A stretch of 54,762 nucleotides of DNA from Paracoccaceae bacterium (GTDB lineage Bacteria > Pseudomonadota > Alphaproteobacteria > Rhodobacterales > Rhodobacteraceae), in assembly GCA_014879735.1 (NCBI GenBank), contig JACSRN010000081.1, positions 1 through 54,762 of the forward strand, read 5' to 3'. The stretch's first letter is position 1; every line of letters begins with the position of its first letter. Positions 34,601-44,097 of this stretch are shown one piece after another. The notes under the pieces are model-generated. The model was not told the origin of the DNA. It did not search any database and was given only the letters and a program-made list of their open reading frames with translations. A program made the translations under genes and the position numbers.

Positions 34601-35237
34601 CGGCCTCTTCCTGTGCATCAAGGTCGAGCGTCAGCTTGGAGGTGGAATTGGCATAGGTGGCCTCCAGCGCAATCTTTGCGGCCGGCCCGGAATCGACGCG
34701 CTGCAGCAGGAACGAGGCCATGCCATCGCCCTCGACCAGCTTCATCGAGGCGGTCAGCGTGGCCTCTATCGGCTCTCCCAGCACCGGCGCGCCCAGCACG
34801 ATGGATTTCGCCGCGATCTCACCGATGTCGATCGAAACCGGCAGGTCGGGCAGCGCGAAAGGCGTGGCCTCGGGGGCGGGAAGGCCGTCCTGCGGCGCGG
34901 GATCGGGCAGCCGATCCAGCACGATGCGGTCAGCGGTCAGTTCGTTGACGACGACCTCGCCGCTCAGCAGCGCGCTTCTGCTCCAGTCCAGCACCACATT
35001 GTCGAGCGTGAGCCAGATGCCGCGGTCGTCGGCAATCGTCAGTTTCTCGATGGTGGCCTGCGACGAAAGCGCGCCGGCAAAGCCCGTGACCGTGACCTTG
35101 CGGCCGGCACCGGACAGGTTGTCTTCCAGAAAGGCCGTCAGATAGCCACGGTCGTCTTCCTGGGCCAGGGCCGGCGCGGGCAGAAGGGCCGGCGCGGCAA
35201 GAGCAAGCGAAAGGCAGAGGGCGGCGGTGGGGCGCAT
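31692..35237 (-). CDS. tamB: TamB, translocation and assembly module inner-membrane component
   Basis: 1181 residues. After an N-terminal hydrophobic segment (1-25) the protein is a very long run of beta-strand repeats (LTLTGTVRPTGS, AGSGTGSGGG, and so on) and ends with the DUF490/TamB C-terminal domain, including RGLDAELGGTIYLGGTL and GRLDILGKRLTLSQATLNLEG. It bridges the periplasm and works with TamA in outer-membrane protein insertion and lipid transport. Its ATG overlaps the tamA stop by one base. The N-terminus ends PALAQEDD, which looks more like a cleavable signal than the usual anchor. Confidence 0.93.
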   Translation of the reverse strand: MRPTAALCLSLALAAPALLPAPALAQEDDRGYLTAFLEDNLSGAGRKVTVTGFAGALSSQATIEKLTIADDRGIWLTLDNVVLDWSRSALLSGEVVVNELTADRIVLDRLPDPAPQDGLPAPEATPFALPDLPVSIDIGEIAAKSIVLGAPVLGEPIEATLTASMKLVEGDGMASFLLQRVDSGPAAKIALEATYANSTSKLTLDLDAQEEAGGIVARMLDLPGAPAAGLSLQGEGTLDDFAAAFLLESDGEERLAGPITLKTDPAGNRSFLADLAGNPAPLFLPEYAAFLGNRLTLDVQGTRFADGRLDLERLDLGAQALRLSGKLSLAADGLPQLIDVTGSILAPDGTPVLLPIPGEIQTRVGKADLALRFDAAQGSAWQGHVTVLALDRSDLAVRTLALTGAGTIDRLTGMPGVDGGLGFAAAGLAAADKALAAALGTEITGNATFDWRAGENGLQLPRFEIKGADYAATAALTVDGLDSALQTKGWIALQTTDLSRFSALAGRPLGGAGDVRIDGTVTPLSGAFDLTLDVKGQGLKTGIPQADQMLAGASTIAASVKRDETGLTLRSLTAAAKTLKLSAQGTVSSAGNDLKGHLAWGSLADLGGGLGGSLDADVTFRGTPQDAAITLTGAGQALRIGQPEVDRLIAGRATLTAAADLKAGEVMIKSVELTAPNLAATIAGAGTDGTLRVTGRIRDLALLAPQFPGPLTLTGTVRPTGSAVRADLRLSGPAGIDTRLNGTLGERPDITLSGTASAAVANGFTEPVTLGGALRYDLALRGGWTPAHLGGRVTLSGGRIAIPARGLSLDRVAVAADLAGGSVRLTMTADTARGGGLRVAGPVSLTAPYSAGLDIRLDRIRLRDPELYETVIDGALSLSGPLLGRAQLSGQIALGETELRVPSTGFATGADLELVRNINDSASVRATRDRAGVGATAGSGTGSGGGASAPDWGVNLTIGAPNRIFVRGRGLDAELGGTIYLGGTLNALIPSGGLQLIRGRLDILGKRLTLSQATLNLEGDFVPDLIVRATNTTDDVTSIVSITGPATAPVVTFSSDPEMAQEEVLAWLLFGRGLDTISAFQAAQLASAVATLAGRGGEGIVGRLRKGFGLDDLDFQTDASGSASLSAGKYISEKVYTEVSVGQDGNTRINLNLDVRPGVTVKGRVDSDGDSGIGVYLEKDY

Positions 35238-37069
35238 CAGAAAGCCTGCCCCAGACCGATGTAGAGTTGAACGCCGTCGCCCGTGCTGCCCGAAACCGGG
35301 GTGGCCACATCCAGCCGGATCGGGCCGAATCCCGTCTCGTAGCGCAGCCCGATCCCCGCACCGGCCTGATCGGCGCCCTGGTCCCCGAAGAAGCCATTGG
35401 CGTCGATGCGGCCCCAGTCGTAGAAGGCGACAATGCCGATGCTGTCGGTGACGCGGGCGCGCATTTCGGCCGAGGCGCCCAGGAAATGCGTGCCGCCGAT
35501 CAGATAGCTTCCCCCGTTGTACGAGACGGGAATACCGAGCGAATGATACGGCTGCCCCCGGACGGTTCCGCCGCCGCCCGAGAAGAACAGATCGTCACGC
35601 GGCGTGGTCAGAAGGCTGCTGCCCTCGATCGCACCACCCTGCAGACGCAGCGCGAAGGTGACGCCGCGCTTCTCGCCAAACGTCTTGTAGCCGCGCGCGT
35701 CGAACGTCACCCGAATACCCGAACCGCTGCTGCCGAGGCCAAGAAACGGCTTTGCCGTCGCATCGAGGTAGAATCCCTTGCGCGCATCTGTCGTGCTGTC
35801 GCGGCGGTCCCAGGTCGCCCCCAGCGGCAGGATGAAATTGCTGAAGGTCATGTCGCCGGTTGGGTCCTTCACCCGGGAAAATTCATAGCCGATCCCGGCG
35901 CGGAACGTCACCTGATCGGAGTAGTAATAGATCAGCGACAGCCCCACATCGGCGCTGTCGCTGGTGTAGTCGGCCTCTTCGGTATGGCCGATGTTGAAGC
36001 CGAGGCTGGCGGTAATGTCGCGCGAAAAGGTCGCCGGCCGCTCGAACGTCATGCCGAAGCCATAGTCCATCCCGTTGCCGTTTGCGCCGATGTTGGTGAT
36101 GCTGCCTTCGATCTTCAGCCGCTCGCCGCCGCCGTTCACGTTGCGGTGCAGCCAGGAGGCGGTCAGTGACAGGCCGTCGACGCTCGACAGTTCGGCACCG
36201 ACGGAATAGCGGCGGGGTTTCTGCTCGGCGACCGTGATCTCGATCGGCAGAAGCCCGCCGTTCCGGATGACCTCGCCCTCCGATAGCGTGACAGAAGAGA
36301 ACACCCCCGACCGGCGCAAGCGCATGGCCGCGCGGTCCAGTTCGGTCTGGCTGAAACGTTCGCCATCGCGCAGGCCGGCGATGCGGATGATGTTCTTGAT
36401 CCGCATTCGTTCGGCCCCCTGCACCGAGACCGGGCCGAAGCGCAGTTCCGGGCCGGGGTCCAGCCGGATATCGGCCGAAACCGTGCGCGTCGCGTGATTC
36501 GCGACAATGTCGGTGCGGTCGGGCGCAACCTTGGCATAGCCGGCATTGCGCCAGTCCAGCCGGGCAACGGCGACGGCATCCTCGATGGCGCCGGTTGCCG
36601 CAGTTTCGCCGGGGCGAAATTCCTTCGGCAGTTCGGTATCGTCGAGAAGGGGTGCGATCTCGGTCCGGGAAAAGGCGAAACGGGGCCCGGGGTCGACCGA
36701 AACCGCGATCCGGCCAATACGGGCCGGCGCATCCAGCGGTGCGATGCTTGACGCCTCGCGCCCATCAATCAGGATGTGGATGACGGCGGAATAGTGCCCG
36801 GCGCTGTAAAGCGCGCCGAGGATGTTGGCGTAGTCCGACCGCGCCGCGGTGAACAGGTCTTCGACCTCGGCTGAACCATCGGTTTTCTGCTGCAGCAGAA
36901 GCGAGGCGCCACGTACCGCCCGGTCGATGGCCTTGTCGTCGCCCGAAACGGTGAAATCCAGATGGTCCAGCGCCCTGGCCGGGGTGATCAGTGCAGCCAC
37001 CGCGAGCGCTGCCGCAAAGATGGCGCGTCTGCGGCGGCCCCGGGTCCGATGATACAGATTTTGCCGCAC
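35237..37069 (-). CDS. tamA: TamA, BamA/Omp85-family outer-membrane protein
   Basis: 610 residues from GTG 37069, chosen because GGAGGT lies 5-6 nt upstream; the frame extends 18 codons further. A basic N-terminus and hydrophobic signal end PARALDH (about residue 32). POTRA domains fill about 35-270 (for example GRIAVSVDPGPRF, ERMRIKNIIRIAGLRDGERF), and a 16-strand surface-antigen barrel the rest, ending YIGLGQAF with a terminal Phe, typical of outer-membrane proteins. With TamB it assists assembly of autotransporters and other outer-membrane components. Confidence 0.93.
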   Translation of the reverse strand: MRQNLYHRTRGRRRRAIFAAALAVAALITPARALDHLDFTVSGDDKAIDRAVRGASLLLQQKTDGSAEVEDLFTAARSDYANILGALYSAGHYSAVIHILIDGREASSIAPLDAPARIGRIAVSVDPGPRFAFSRTEIAPLLDDTELPKEFRPGETAATGAIEDAVAVARLDWRNAGYAKVAPDRTDIVANHATRTVSADIRLDPGPELRFGPVSVQGAERMRIKNIIRIAGLRDGERFSQTELDRAAMRLRRSGVFSSVTLSEGEVIRNGGLLPIEITVAEQKPRRYSVGAELSSVDGLSLTASWLHRNVNGGGERLKIEGSITNIGANGNGMDYGFGMTFERPATFSRDITASLGFNIGHTEEADYTSDSADVGLSLIYYYSDQVTFRAGIGYEFSRVKDPTGDMTFSNFILPLGATWDRRDSTTDARKGFYLDATAKPFLGLGSSGSGIRVTFDARGYKTFGEKRGVTFALRLQGGAIEGSSLLTTPRDDLFFSGGGGTVRGQPYHSLGIPVSYNGGSYLIGGTHFLGASAEMRARVTDSIGIVAFYDWGRIDANGFFGDQGADQAGAGIGLRYETGFGPIRLDVATPVSGSTGDGVQLYIGLGQAF

Positions 37070-37331
37070 GACACACCTCCAACGACCGTCCGCAGGATAT
37101 GGCAGAGGGGGCAGCAAGAGCAACCATCCTTGGGGTTTGCGGCGGGTTTGCTACGGGGGGAAATCAGGCGCCGGCGTCACCGCTGCGTTACGCTGCCGCG
37201 GGTACAGCAGCCCTCCGCCAACGGGCGGCGCACCCGTTCGAAAGGCCGCACCACCTGGTCCGGCGCCCGCAAAGCGTTTGCCACGCGGGACATGACGAGC
37301 TTAAACTTTGTCCACAGCAGGGGAGGCGAGA

Positions 37332-37640
37332 ATGGCAGTCACACTGGTTCAGGTGGATTTCCCGCATCAGGGGCCATGGGGCGAGGAAATGGCCGCGGCC
37401 TTCGAGGGGCTTGCGCAATCCATCGCGCTGGAGCCGGGCTTCCTGTTCAAATACTGGACCGAGGACCTGGCCAGCGGCCTTGCCGGCGGGGTCTATGGCT
37501 TCGCCTCGCGCCCGGAGGCAGAGGCCTATCTGGCGATGCACAGGCTGCGGCTGGAAGGTTTTGGCGTGACCGGCATCCGCGGTCTGGTGCTGGATGTGAA
37601 CGCAGCGCTGTCGCGGATCGATCGCGCGCCGGTGCTGTAG
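37332..37640 (+). CDS. YdhR-family putative monooxygenase
   Basis: 102 residues from ATG 37332, with GGGAGGCGAG upstream. The sequence follows E. coli YdhR closely in layout: LVQVDFPHQGPWGEEM, then LEPGFLFKYWTED, GGVYGFASRPEAEAYL and VLDVNAALSRI. The family has a ferredoxin-like dimeric fold resembling antibiotic-biosynthesis monooxygenases; its substrate is unknown. The gene stands alone between divergent tamA and the rimP operon. Confidence 0.88.
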   Translation: MAVTLVQVDFPHQGPWGEEMAAAFEGLAQSIALEPGFLFKYWTEDLASGLAGGVYGFASRPEAEAYLAMHRLRLEGFGVTGIRGLVLDVNAALSRIDRAPVL

Positions 37641-37700
37641 CCCGGCCAGAAGCCGGCAAGAGGCGATGGCGGCAATCCTCGGCCGCACCTCAATCCGGGC

Positions 37701-37729
37701 TTGCAGACTCGGCTGCGAAAGCCTATATC
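37701..37729 (+). promoter_or_regulatory. Candidate promoter of the rimP-nusA-infB operon
   Basis: TTGCAG (37701-37706), a 17-bp spacer and TATATC (37724-37729). Transcription would start near 37736, giving an approximately 85-nt leader that contains two hairpins before rimP. Confidence 0.45.
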
Positions 37730-37779
37730 GCGTGCAACAGCGGTTTTGGGGTCCAAACCTGAAGCTACCGAGGGTTACG

Positions 37780-37808
37780 GGCGGGCCGCTGGGTCCGCCT
37801 TTTGTTTT
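37780..37808 (+). terminator. Attenuator-like terminator in the rimP leader
   Basis: GGCGGGCC (37780-37787) pairs with GGTCCGCC (37792-37799; one G-T pair) around GCTG, and TTTTGTTTT follows directly. It lies 12 nt before the rimP ATG. Another hairpin (GGTTT/AAACC, 37742-37759) precedes it. This placement suggests control of operon read-through, possibly by NusA itself. Confidence 0.65.
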
Positions 37809-37820
37809 CGCGGGAGTCGC

Positions 37821-38435
37821 ATGACCGACCTGATTGCCAAGACCGCCATTGATCGCCGCCTGGCCGAGATCGTCCAGCCTGTGATCGAAGGGCTGGGCTA
37901 CGAACTCATCCGGCTGCGGCTGATGGGTGGGCATGGCAAGGTGCAGCGCACGCTGCAGATCATGGCCGACCGGCCCGACGGCGGCATCGGCGTCGAGGAT
38001 TGCGGCGCGATTTCCACCGCCGTCTCGGCCGTTCTCGACGTGGAAGACCCGATCGAGGACCAGTACGTGCTGGAGGTGAGCAGCCCCGGCATCGACCGCC
38101 CGCTGACCCGGCTGAAGGATTTCGAGATCTGGAAAGGCTGGGAGGCCCGCATCGAGACCGGCGAGCTGATCGACGGCCGTCGCCGCTTCAAGGGCGGGCT
38201 GATGGGCGTCGAAGGCGAGGAAGTGCTGATCGAGATCGAAGAAGGCGGGCAGGATCTGACCATCGGCCTGCGTTTTGACTGGCTTTCCGATGCGAAGCTG
38301 ATTCTGACCGACGAACTGATCGCCGAGATGCTGCGCCAGAAGAAGGTGACGCTGCCCGAGGAGGGCGGCTTCGACGAGATCGATTCCGAAGATAGCGAGG
38401 GGGACGACGAAGACGCCCCCGAGACGAAACACTGA
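37821..38435 (+). CDS. rimP: Ribosome maturation factor RimP
   Basis: 204 residues from ATG 37821 (GGGAG upstream). It has the RimP features [18 protein letters not shown], then [24 protein letters not shown]-type signature, and an SH3-like C-terminal half, ending in an acidic tail ([12 protein letters not shown]). RimP helps assemble the 30S subunit. It is the first gene of the rimP-nusA-ylxR-infB operon and stands right behind the attenuator-like hairpin. Confidence 0.96.
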   Translation: MTDLIAKTAIDRRLAEIVQPVIEGLGYELIRLRLMGGHGKVQRTLQIMADRPDGGIGVEDCGAISTAVSAVLDVEDPIEDQYVLEVSSPGIDRPLTRLKDFEIWKGWEARIETGELIDGRRRFKGGLMGVEGEEVLIEIEEGGQDLTIGLRFDWLSDAKLILTDELIAEMLRQKKVTLPEEGGFDEIDSEDSEGDDEDAPETKH

Positions 38436-38453
38436 GAACCGGGAGCACGACCC

Positions 38454-40064
38454 ATGGCAATCACTTCGGCCAACCAGCTGGAACTGTTGCAGACCGCCGA
38501 GGCGGTGGCGCGCGAGAAGATGATCGACCCGGAACTGGTGATCCAGGCGATGGAGGACAGCCTCGCCCGCGCGGCCAAGTCGCGCTATGGCGCCGAGATG
38601 GACATCCGGGTGAAGATCGACCGCAAGACCGGCCGCGCCGCCTTTGCCCGGGTCCGCACCGTGGTTGAAGATGATCTGCTGGAAAACCATCATGCGCAGC
38701 TGACGGTCAAGCAGGCAAAGAGCTACTTGAAAGATCCCCAGATCGGCGACGAAATCGTGGACGAGGTGCCCCCTGTCGACCTGGGCCGCATCGCCGCACA
38801 ATCGGCCAAGCAGGTGATCTTGCAGAAGGTTCGCGAAGCCGAGCGCGACCGCCAGTTCGACGAGTTCAAGGACCGCAAGGGAACGATCATCAACGGCGTG
38901 GTCAAGCGCGAGGAATACGGCAACGTCATCGTCGACATCGGCCGGGGCGAAGGCATTCTGCGCCGCAACGAGAAGATCGGCCGCGAAGCCTATCGCATCG
39001 GCGACCGCATCCGCTGCTTCATCAAGGACGTCCGCCGCGAGGTGCGTGGCCCGCAGGTCTTCCTGTCGCGGACCGATCCGCAGTTCATGGCAGAGCTTTT
39101 CAAGATGGAAGTGCCGGAAATCTACGATGGCATCATCGAGATCAAGGCCGTGGCCCGCGACCCGGGCAGCCGCGCCAAGATCGCGGTGATCAGCTACGAC
39201 AATTCCATCGACCCGGTGGGTGCCTGCGTCGGCATGCGCGGTTCGCGCGTGCAGGCGGTGGTGAACGAGTTGCAGGGCGAGAAGATCGACATCATCCCGT
39301 GGAACCAGGATCAGGCGACGTTCCTGGTGAACGCGCTGCAGCCGGCGCAGGTGTCCAAGGTCGTCGTGGACGAGGACGCCGGCAAGATCGAGGTGGTGGT
39401 CCCGGACGAGCAGCTTTCGCTGGCCATCGGCCGCCGCGGCCAGAACGTGCGTCTGGCCAGCCAGCTGACCGGCCTCGACATCGACATCCTGACCGAGGCC
39501 GAGGAAAGCCAGCGCCGCCAGGCCGAATTCGCCGAGCGCACGAAGCTGTTCATGGACACGCTGGACGTCGACGAGCTGATGGCGCAGCTTCTGGTGGCCG
39601 AAGGCTTCACCAACCTGGAAGAGGTGGCCTACGTCGACCAGGACGAACTGCTGTCCATCGACGGTTTCGACGAGGGTACGGCCGAAGAATTGCAAGCTCG
39701 CGCCCGCGACTTTCTGGAAGAGCAGGCCAAAAAGGCACTGGACGCCGCACGCGCGATGGGTGTTGAAGACAGCCTTGTTGAATTCGAAGGGCTTACGCCC
39801 CAGATGTTGGAGGCGCTGGCCAAGGACGGCATCAAGACGCTGGAAGACTTCGCCACCTGCGCCGATTGGGAACTTGCAGGCGGCTGGACCACGGAAAACG
39901 GTCAACGCAAGAAGGATGAAGGCATTCTCGAGAAGTTCGACATGAGTCTTGAAGAGGCACAGACCATGATCATGACCGCACGGGTCATGCTGGGCTGGGT
40001 CGACCCGACCGAAATGGCTGCCGAGGAAGAACCGGCGGCCGATGACGCGGAGGCCGAGGCCTGA
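38454..40064 (+). CDS. nusA: Transcription elongation/termination factor NusA
   Basis: 536 residues. In order: the N-terminal RNA-polymerase-binding domain (1-130), S1 domain ([22 protein letters not shown]), KH domains ([24 protein letters not shown]-type, then [13 protein letters not shown]), and two C-terminal Asp/Glu-rich helix-hairpin repeats ([14 protein letters not shown] and a later copy). It binds RNA polymerase and nascent RNA and modulates pausing, termination and antitermination. GGGAG precedes the ATG. It is in the rimP-infB operon. Confidence 0.97.
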   Translation: MAITSANQLELLQTAEAVAREKMIDPELVIQAMEDSLARAAKSRYGAEMDIRVKIDRKTGRAAFARVRTVVEDDLLENHHAQLTVKQAKSYLKDPQIGDEIVDEVPPVDLGRIAAQSAKQVILQKVREAERDRQFDEFKDRKGTIINGVVKREEYGNVIVDIGRGEGILRRNEKIGREAYRIGDRIRCFIKDVRREVRGPQVFLSRTDPQFMAELFKMEVPEIYDGIIEIKAVARDPGSRAKIAVISYDNSIDPVGACVGMRGSRVQAVVNELQGEKIDIIPWNQDQATFLVNALQPAQVSKVVVDEDAGKIEVVVPDEQLSLAIGRRGQNVRLASQLTGLDIDILTEAEESQRRQAEFAERTKLFMDTLDVDELMAQLLVAEGFTNLEEVAYVDQDELLSIDGFDEGTAEELQARARDFLEEQAKKALDAARAMGVEDSLVEFEGLTPQMLEALAKDGIKTLEDFATCADWELAGGWTTENGQRKKDEGILEKFDMSLEEAQTMIMTARVMLGWVDPTEMAAEEEPAADDAEAEA

Positions 40065-40087
40065 TCTCAGGCCTCGGGGACACGCGC

Positions 40088-40717
40088 ATGACGCGCGGCG
40101 GCCGGGACAAGGAACGCGACGAGCCGGAACGAAAATGCATCGTTTCCGGCGAGGTGAGCCCGAAGGCGGGGCTCATCCGCTTCGTCGTCGGACCGGAGGC
40201 CATGGTGGTGCCCGATGTTGCCGGGCGATTGCCAGGGCGCGGGATCTATGTAATGGCCGACCGCATCGCGGTTGACCGGGCGGCCGCAAAGGGGTTGTTT
40301 TCCCGCGCGGCGAGAATGCAGGTCAAGGCACCCGAGAATCTGGGCGCCATGGTCGAGGAATTGCTGGCGCGGCGGGTGGTCGAATTGTTGTCGATGGCAC
40401 GCAAGGCAGGCCAGGCCGTTGTTGGGTACGAAAAGGTGAAGGACTGGTTGCAGACCGGCAAGGCTGCCGTGCTGATCCAGGCCGAAGACGGGTCGGATCG
40501 GGGGAAGGCGAAGTTGCGCGCTCCCGATGGAGAAAACAGGCTGATTTCCTGCCTTAGCTCGGGGGAAATCGGTTTGGCTTTCGGACGTGAACGTGCCATA
40601 CACGCCGCGCTTGCGGCTGGTGGACTCACAACCCGTGTTGTAGAGGAAGCGGCAAGGCTTGCCGGGCTTCGAGTCCCGGACAAGCAGTTCGGCGGCGGGA
40701 CCGCCGGGAAGGACTAG
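40088..40717 (+). CDS. YlxR-domain RNA-binding protein fused to an L7Ae-like domain
   Basis: 209 residues. Residues about 10-85 are a YlxR (DUF448) domain ([19 protein letters not shown], then LPGRGIYV). Residues about 90-190 resemble an L7Ae/YlxQ RNA-binding domain ([21 protein letters not shown]). In Bacillus these are separate proteins, ylxR and ylxQ, between nusA and infB; here they form one polypeptide, as I recall for other alphaproteobacteria. It probably binds structured RNA during ribosome or RNase P-related processes. Function not proven. Confidence 0.9.
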   Translation: MTRGGRDKERDEPERKCIVSGEVSPKAGLIRFVVGPEAMVVPDVAGRLPGRGIYVMADRIAVDRAAAKGLFSRAARMQVKAPENLGAMVEELLARRVVELLSMARKAGQAVVGYEKVKDWLQTGKAAVLIQAEDGSDRGKAKLRAPDGENRLISCLSSGEIGLAFGRERAIHAALAAGGLTTRVVEEAARLAGLRVPDKQFGGGTAGKD

Positions 40718-40724
40718 TAGACGG

Positions 40725-43346
40725 ATGAGCGATACTGACGGCAAGAAGCCCCTCGGGCTGGGCGGCGCCCGCTCTGGTCAGGTGAAGCAGAGCTTCTCCC
40801 ATGGCCGGACGCATGCGGTGGTTGTCGAGACCAAGCGCAAGCGCGTGGTGGTGCCGACATCGGCAAAGCCGGGTGCCGCGGGCGGGGCTCAGGGGGGCTC
40901 TGGCTCGTCCAATCTTGGCGATCCGTCCAAGCGCCCGGCCGGCATTTCCGATGCCGAGATGCAGCGTCGTCTCGACGCACTGCGCGCCGCCAAGGCGCGC
41001 GAGCAGGAAGATGCTGCGAAGCGGGCCGCCGATGAGAAAGCCCGCGAGGAGGAGCGCCAGCGCCGCCGCGAAGAGGCCGAGGCGAAAGAGCGCGAGGAAC
41101 GCCAGCGCGAGGCCGCACTGCGCGCCCGCGCCGAAGAGGAAGAGCGCCAGAAGCGCGAGGCCGAGGAAGAGGCCGCCCGTCGTGCGGCTGCGCGCCGGGC
41201 CGAGATCCTTGGCACCCAGCGCCGCCAGCCCGCGAAGCCGGCCGAACCGGCCGCCGTCGAGGCGGCAGCGGTTCCGGGCGATCGCGGCGCCGGCCAGTCC
41301 CGTCCGCGCCCCGGCGCAACCCCGGCGGCGACCCCGGCAGAAGACGACCGCGGCGCCAAGCCCGGCCTGTCGCCGCGCAAGACCGACCGCGACCGTGACG
41401 ACCGCTCGACCGACCGCGACCGCGCCGGCAAGCGGGGCGACGAAGGCCGTCGGGCCGGCAAGTTGACCCTGTCGGATGCCATCTCGGACGAAGGCGGCCG
41501 CCAGCGCAGCCTTGCCGCGATGAAGCGCAAGCAGGAAAAGGCCCGCGCGAAGGCGCTGGGCTTCGGCCAGAAATCGGAAAAGCAGGTCCGCGACGTGCAG
41601 TTGCCGGAAACCATCGTGGTTTCGGAACTGGCAAACCGCATGGCGGAACGTGCCGCCGACGTGGTCAAGGCGCTGATGAAGATGGGCATGATGGTCACGA
41701 TGAACCAGGCCATCGACGCCGATACGGCAGAGCTTGTCATCGAGGAATTCGGCCATCGCGCCGTCCGCGTCACCGATGCCGATGTGGAACAGGCGATCGA
41801 CACGGTCGAGGACAAGGTCGAGGATCTGGTCAACCGTCCGCCGGTTGTGACGATCATGGGCCACGTCGACCACGGCAAGACCTCGCTTCTGGACGCAATC
41901 CGCAAGACCAGCGTGGTTTCGGGCGAAGCCGGTGGCATCACCCAGCATATCGGCGCCTATCAGGTGAAGACGCCCTCGGGCCAGCTTATCACCTTCCTTG
42001 ACACGCCCGGCCACGCCGCCTTCACCAGCATGCGCGCCCGCGGTGCGCAGGTGACGGATATCGTGGTGCTGGTGGTTGCGGCGGATGATGCCGTGATGCC
42101 GCAGACGGTGGAGGCGATCAACCACGCCAAGGCCGCCAAGGTGCCGATGATCGTGGCGATCAACAAGGTCGACAAGCCAAGTGCCAATCCGCAGAAGGTG
42201 CGGACCGATCTTCTGCAGCACGAGGTCGTCGTCGAGGCAATGTCGGGCGAAGTGCAGGATGTCGAGGTCTCGGCCCTGACCGGCAAGGGCCTGGACGAGC
42301 TGCTTGAGGCGATCATCATCCAGTCCGAAGTGCTGGAACTGAAGGCAAACCCCGACCGGCCCGCCCGTGGCGCGGTGATCGAGGCGAAGCTTGACGTGGG
42401 TCGCGGCCCGGTGGCCACGGTCCTGGTGCAGAACGGCACGCTGAAGAAGGGCGACATCTTTGTCGTGGGCGAGAAGTGGGGCAAGGTCCGCGCGCTGGTC
42501 AACGACAAGGGTGAAACGGTAAGCGAGGCCGGACCTTCGGTTCCGGTCGAGGTTCTGGGCCTGAATGGCACGCCCGAAGCGGGCGACGTGCTGGACGTGG
42601 TGTCGTCGGAATCGCAGGCGCGCGAGATCGCCGACTATCGCGAGAAGGCCGCCAAGGACAAGCGTGCGGCAGCTGGTGCAGCAACCACGCTGGAACAGTT
42701 GATGGCGAAGGCGAAGGCCGATCAGGACGTGGCGGAACTGCCCGTACTGGTGAAGGCCGACGTGCAGGGCTCGGCCGAGGCGATCGTCCAGGCGCTGGAG
42801 AAGGTGGGCAACGACGAGGTGCGGGTGCGTGTCCTGCATTATGGCGTCGGGGCGATCACCGATTCCGACGTGGGCCTGGCGGAAGCTTCGGGTGCGCCGA
42901 TCATCGGCTTCAACGTCCGTGCCAACGCGACCGCCCGCAATGCAGCGCAGCAGAAGGGCGTGGAGATCCGGTATTACTCGATCATCTACGACCTGCTCGA
43001 CGACATCAAGAAGGCGGCGTCCGGCCTGCTCAAGGCCGAGGTACGCGAAAACTTCATCGGCTATGCCAAGGTCCTCGAAGTGTTCAAGATCACCGGCGTC
43101 GGCAACGTCGCGGGCTGTATCGTGACCGAAGGCGTGGCCCGCCGGTCTGCCGGCGTGCGGCTTCTGCGCGACAACGTGGTGATCCACGAAGGCACGCTGA
43201 AGACGCTGAAGCGCTTCAAGGACGAGGTGAAGGAAGTGCATTCCGGTCAGGAATGCGGCATGGCGTTCGAGCGTTACGAGGACATCCGTGCCAACGACGT
43301 CATCGAGATCTTCGAACGCGAGGAAGTCCAGCGCACGCTGGCCTGA
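40725..43346 (+). CDS. infB: Translation initiation factor IF-2
   Basis: 873 residues from ATG 40725. A long Arg/Glu/Ala-rich, charged N-terminal part (about 100-280) precedes the IF2-N domain, then the GTPase with [20 protein letters not shown] and NKVDKP, and the C-terminal domains ending [21 protein letters not shown]. It places fMet-tRNA on the ribosome and drives subunit joining. The ATG lies 8 nt after the ylxR stop; GACGG and AAGGA upstream are weak ribosome-binding sites. A strong bidirectional terminator follows the gene. Confidence 0.97.
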   Translation: MSDTDGKKPLGLGGARSGQVKQSFSHGRTHAVVVETKRKRVVVPTSAKPGAAGGAQGGSGSSNLGDPSKRPAGISDAEMQRRLDALRAAKAREQEDAAKRAADEKAREEERQRRREEAEAKEREERQREAALRARAEEEERQKREAEEEAARRAAARRAEILGTQRRQPAKPAEPAAVEAAAVPGDRGAGQSRPRPGATPAATPAEDDRGAKPGLSPRKTDRDRDDRSTDRDRAGKRGDEGRRAGKLTLSDAISDEGGRQRSLAAMKRKQEKARAKALGFGQKSEKQVRDVQLPETIVVSELANRMAERAADVVKALMKMGMMVTMNQAIDADTAELVIEEFGHRAVRVTDADVEQAIDTVEDKVEDLVNRPPVVTIMGHVDHGKTSLLDAIRKTSVVSGEAGGITQHIGAYQVKTPSGQLITFLDTPGHAAFTSMRARGAQVTDIVVLVVAADDAVMPQTVEAINHAKAAKVPMIVAINKVDKPSANPQKVRTDLLQHEVVVEAMSGEVQDVEVSALTGKGLDELLEAIIIQSEVLELKANPDRPARGAVIEAKLDVGRGPVATVLVQNGTLKKGDIFVVGEKWGKVRALVNDKGETVSEAGPSVPVEVLGLNGTPEAGDVLDVVSSESQAREIADYREKAAKDKRAAAGAATTLEQLMAKAKADQDVAELPVLVKADVQGSAEAIVQALEKVGNDEVRVRVLHYGVGAITDSDVGLAEASGAPIIGFNVRANATARNAAQQKGVEIRYYSIIYDLLDDIKKAASGLLKAEVRENFIGYAKVLEVFKITGVGNVAGCIVTEGVARRSAGVRLLRDNVVIHEGTLKTLKRFKDEVKEVHSGQECGMAFERYEDIRANDVIEIFEREEVQRTLA

Positions 43347-43377
43347 CCGCGGCCGACAAACCGTTCCGACGAAATGC

Positions 43378-43409
43378 AAAGCGGCCAGGGGGAAACCCTT
43401 GGCCGCTTT
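43378..43409. terminator. Bidirectional terminator after infB
   Basis: AAAGCGGCC (43378-43386) pairs perfectly with GGCCGCTTT (43401-43409), with an inner GGG/CCC stem. It separates convergent infB and the 46-aa gene, and can serve either strand. Confidence 0.75.
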
Positions 43410-43427
43410 CCCTTGGTAACTGCAGGA

Positions 43428-43568
43428 TCAATGTTTGCGGGCGTCGCCGACCGGATAGCCCACGAACCGCTTATTGTCGACCTGAACGACCAGCTTGCCG
43501 TCGGCAGCCTGGCCCACGACCAGACCCTGCACCGAGATGCAGCTTCCGATGGCGATAGTACGAAGCAT
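43428..43568 (-). CDS. Conserved-looking small protein of 46 residues
   Basis: 46 residues from ATG 43568, with GGGGGGAGAAT just upstream. It begins MLRTIAIGSCISVQGLVVG and continues with a basic, beta-rich KLVVQVDNKRFVGYPVG ending ARKH. No domain is recognised, and the fold looks like a small beta-barrel. I remember similar short proteins near infB in Rhodobacterales, which suggests that it is real. It is convergent to infB (a terminator between them) and 100 bp downstream of mutT on the same strand. Function unknown. Confidence 0.65.
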   Translation of the reverse strand: MLRTIAIGSCISVQGLVVGQAADGKLVVQVDNKRFVGYPVGDARKH

Positions 43569-43668
43569 CCGATTCTCCCCCCGTTGAACTGGATGATTCC
43601 ATCTAACACCGGAATTCGGAAACGAACTGCTGCATTCTTGCAGATTGACGCAGATTTTTGGCGCCGTG

Positions 43669-44067
43669 TTACAGCCAGTCACGCAGGATGGGAATCAGCG
43701 GCCGGTCAGCCGGCGGCATGGGATAATCCTTCAGCCGCTGAGGTGCGACCCATGACAGCCGCTGCCCCTCGCGCGGGGTGACGATGCCTTCCCAGCGCCG
43801 GCATACGAACAGCGGCATCAGCAGGTGAAATTCCTCGTAGCTGTGACTGGCAAAGGCCAACGGTGCCAGACAGGAGGCCTGGGTGTCGATCCCGAGCTCC
43901 TCCTTCAGTTCGCGAATCAGGCAGGCTTCGGGGGTTTCGCCGGTTTCGACCTTGCCACCGGGAAATTCCCACAGCCCTGCCAGCGATTTGCCCTCGGGTC
44001 GCTGGGCCAGCAACACGCGATTATCGGGGTCGAGAAGCGCGACAGCCGAGACGAGAAGAATTTTCAT
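43669..44067 (-). CDS. mutT: 8-oxo-dGTP diphosphatase MutT-like Nudix hydrolase
   Basis: 132 residues. The Nudix box GGKVETGETPEACLIRELKEELGI covers residues 37-60 with all conserved glutamates, and LWEFPGG precedes it, as in MutT. It removes oxidised guanine nucleotides from the pool, preventing A:T to C:G mutations. It lies 30 bp downstream of argJ on the same strand and is probably co-transcribed with argJ and the upstream isomerase. Confidence 0.9.
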   Translation of the reverse strand: MKILLVSAVALLDPDNRVLLAQRPEGKSLAGLWEFPGGKVETGETPEACLIRELKEELGIDTQASCLAPLAFASHSYEEFHLLMPLFVCRRWEGIVTPREGQRLSWVAPQRLKDYPMPPADRPLIPILRDWL

Positions 44068-44097
44068 GAGGCAGCCACGAACACCCGCGAAAGAGGA

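Noticed and set aside
37070-37140. Promoter-like sequence for tamA on the minus strand (TTGCTC, 18 bp, TATCCT)
   Set aside because: Only three and four matches to consensus in a GC-rich region; too weak to list.
40626-43379. A 917-residue minus-strand frame opposite infB
   Set aside because: It is the antisense of infB, with low-complexity His/Gly/Leu/Arg composition and no domain.
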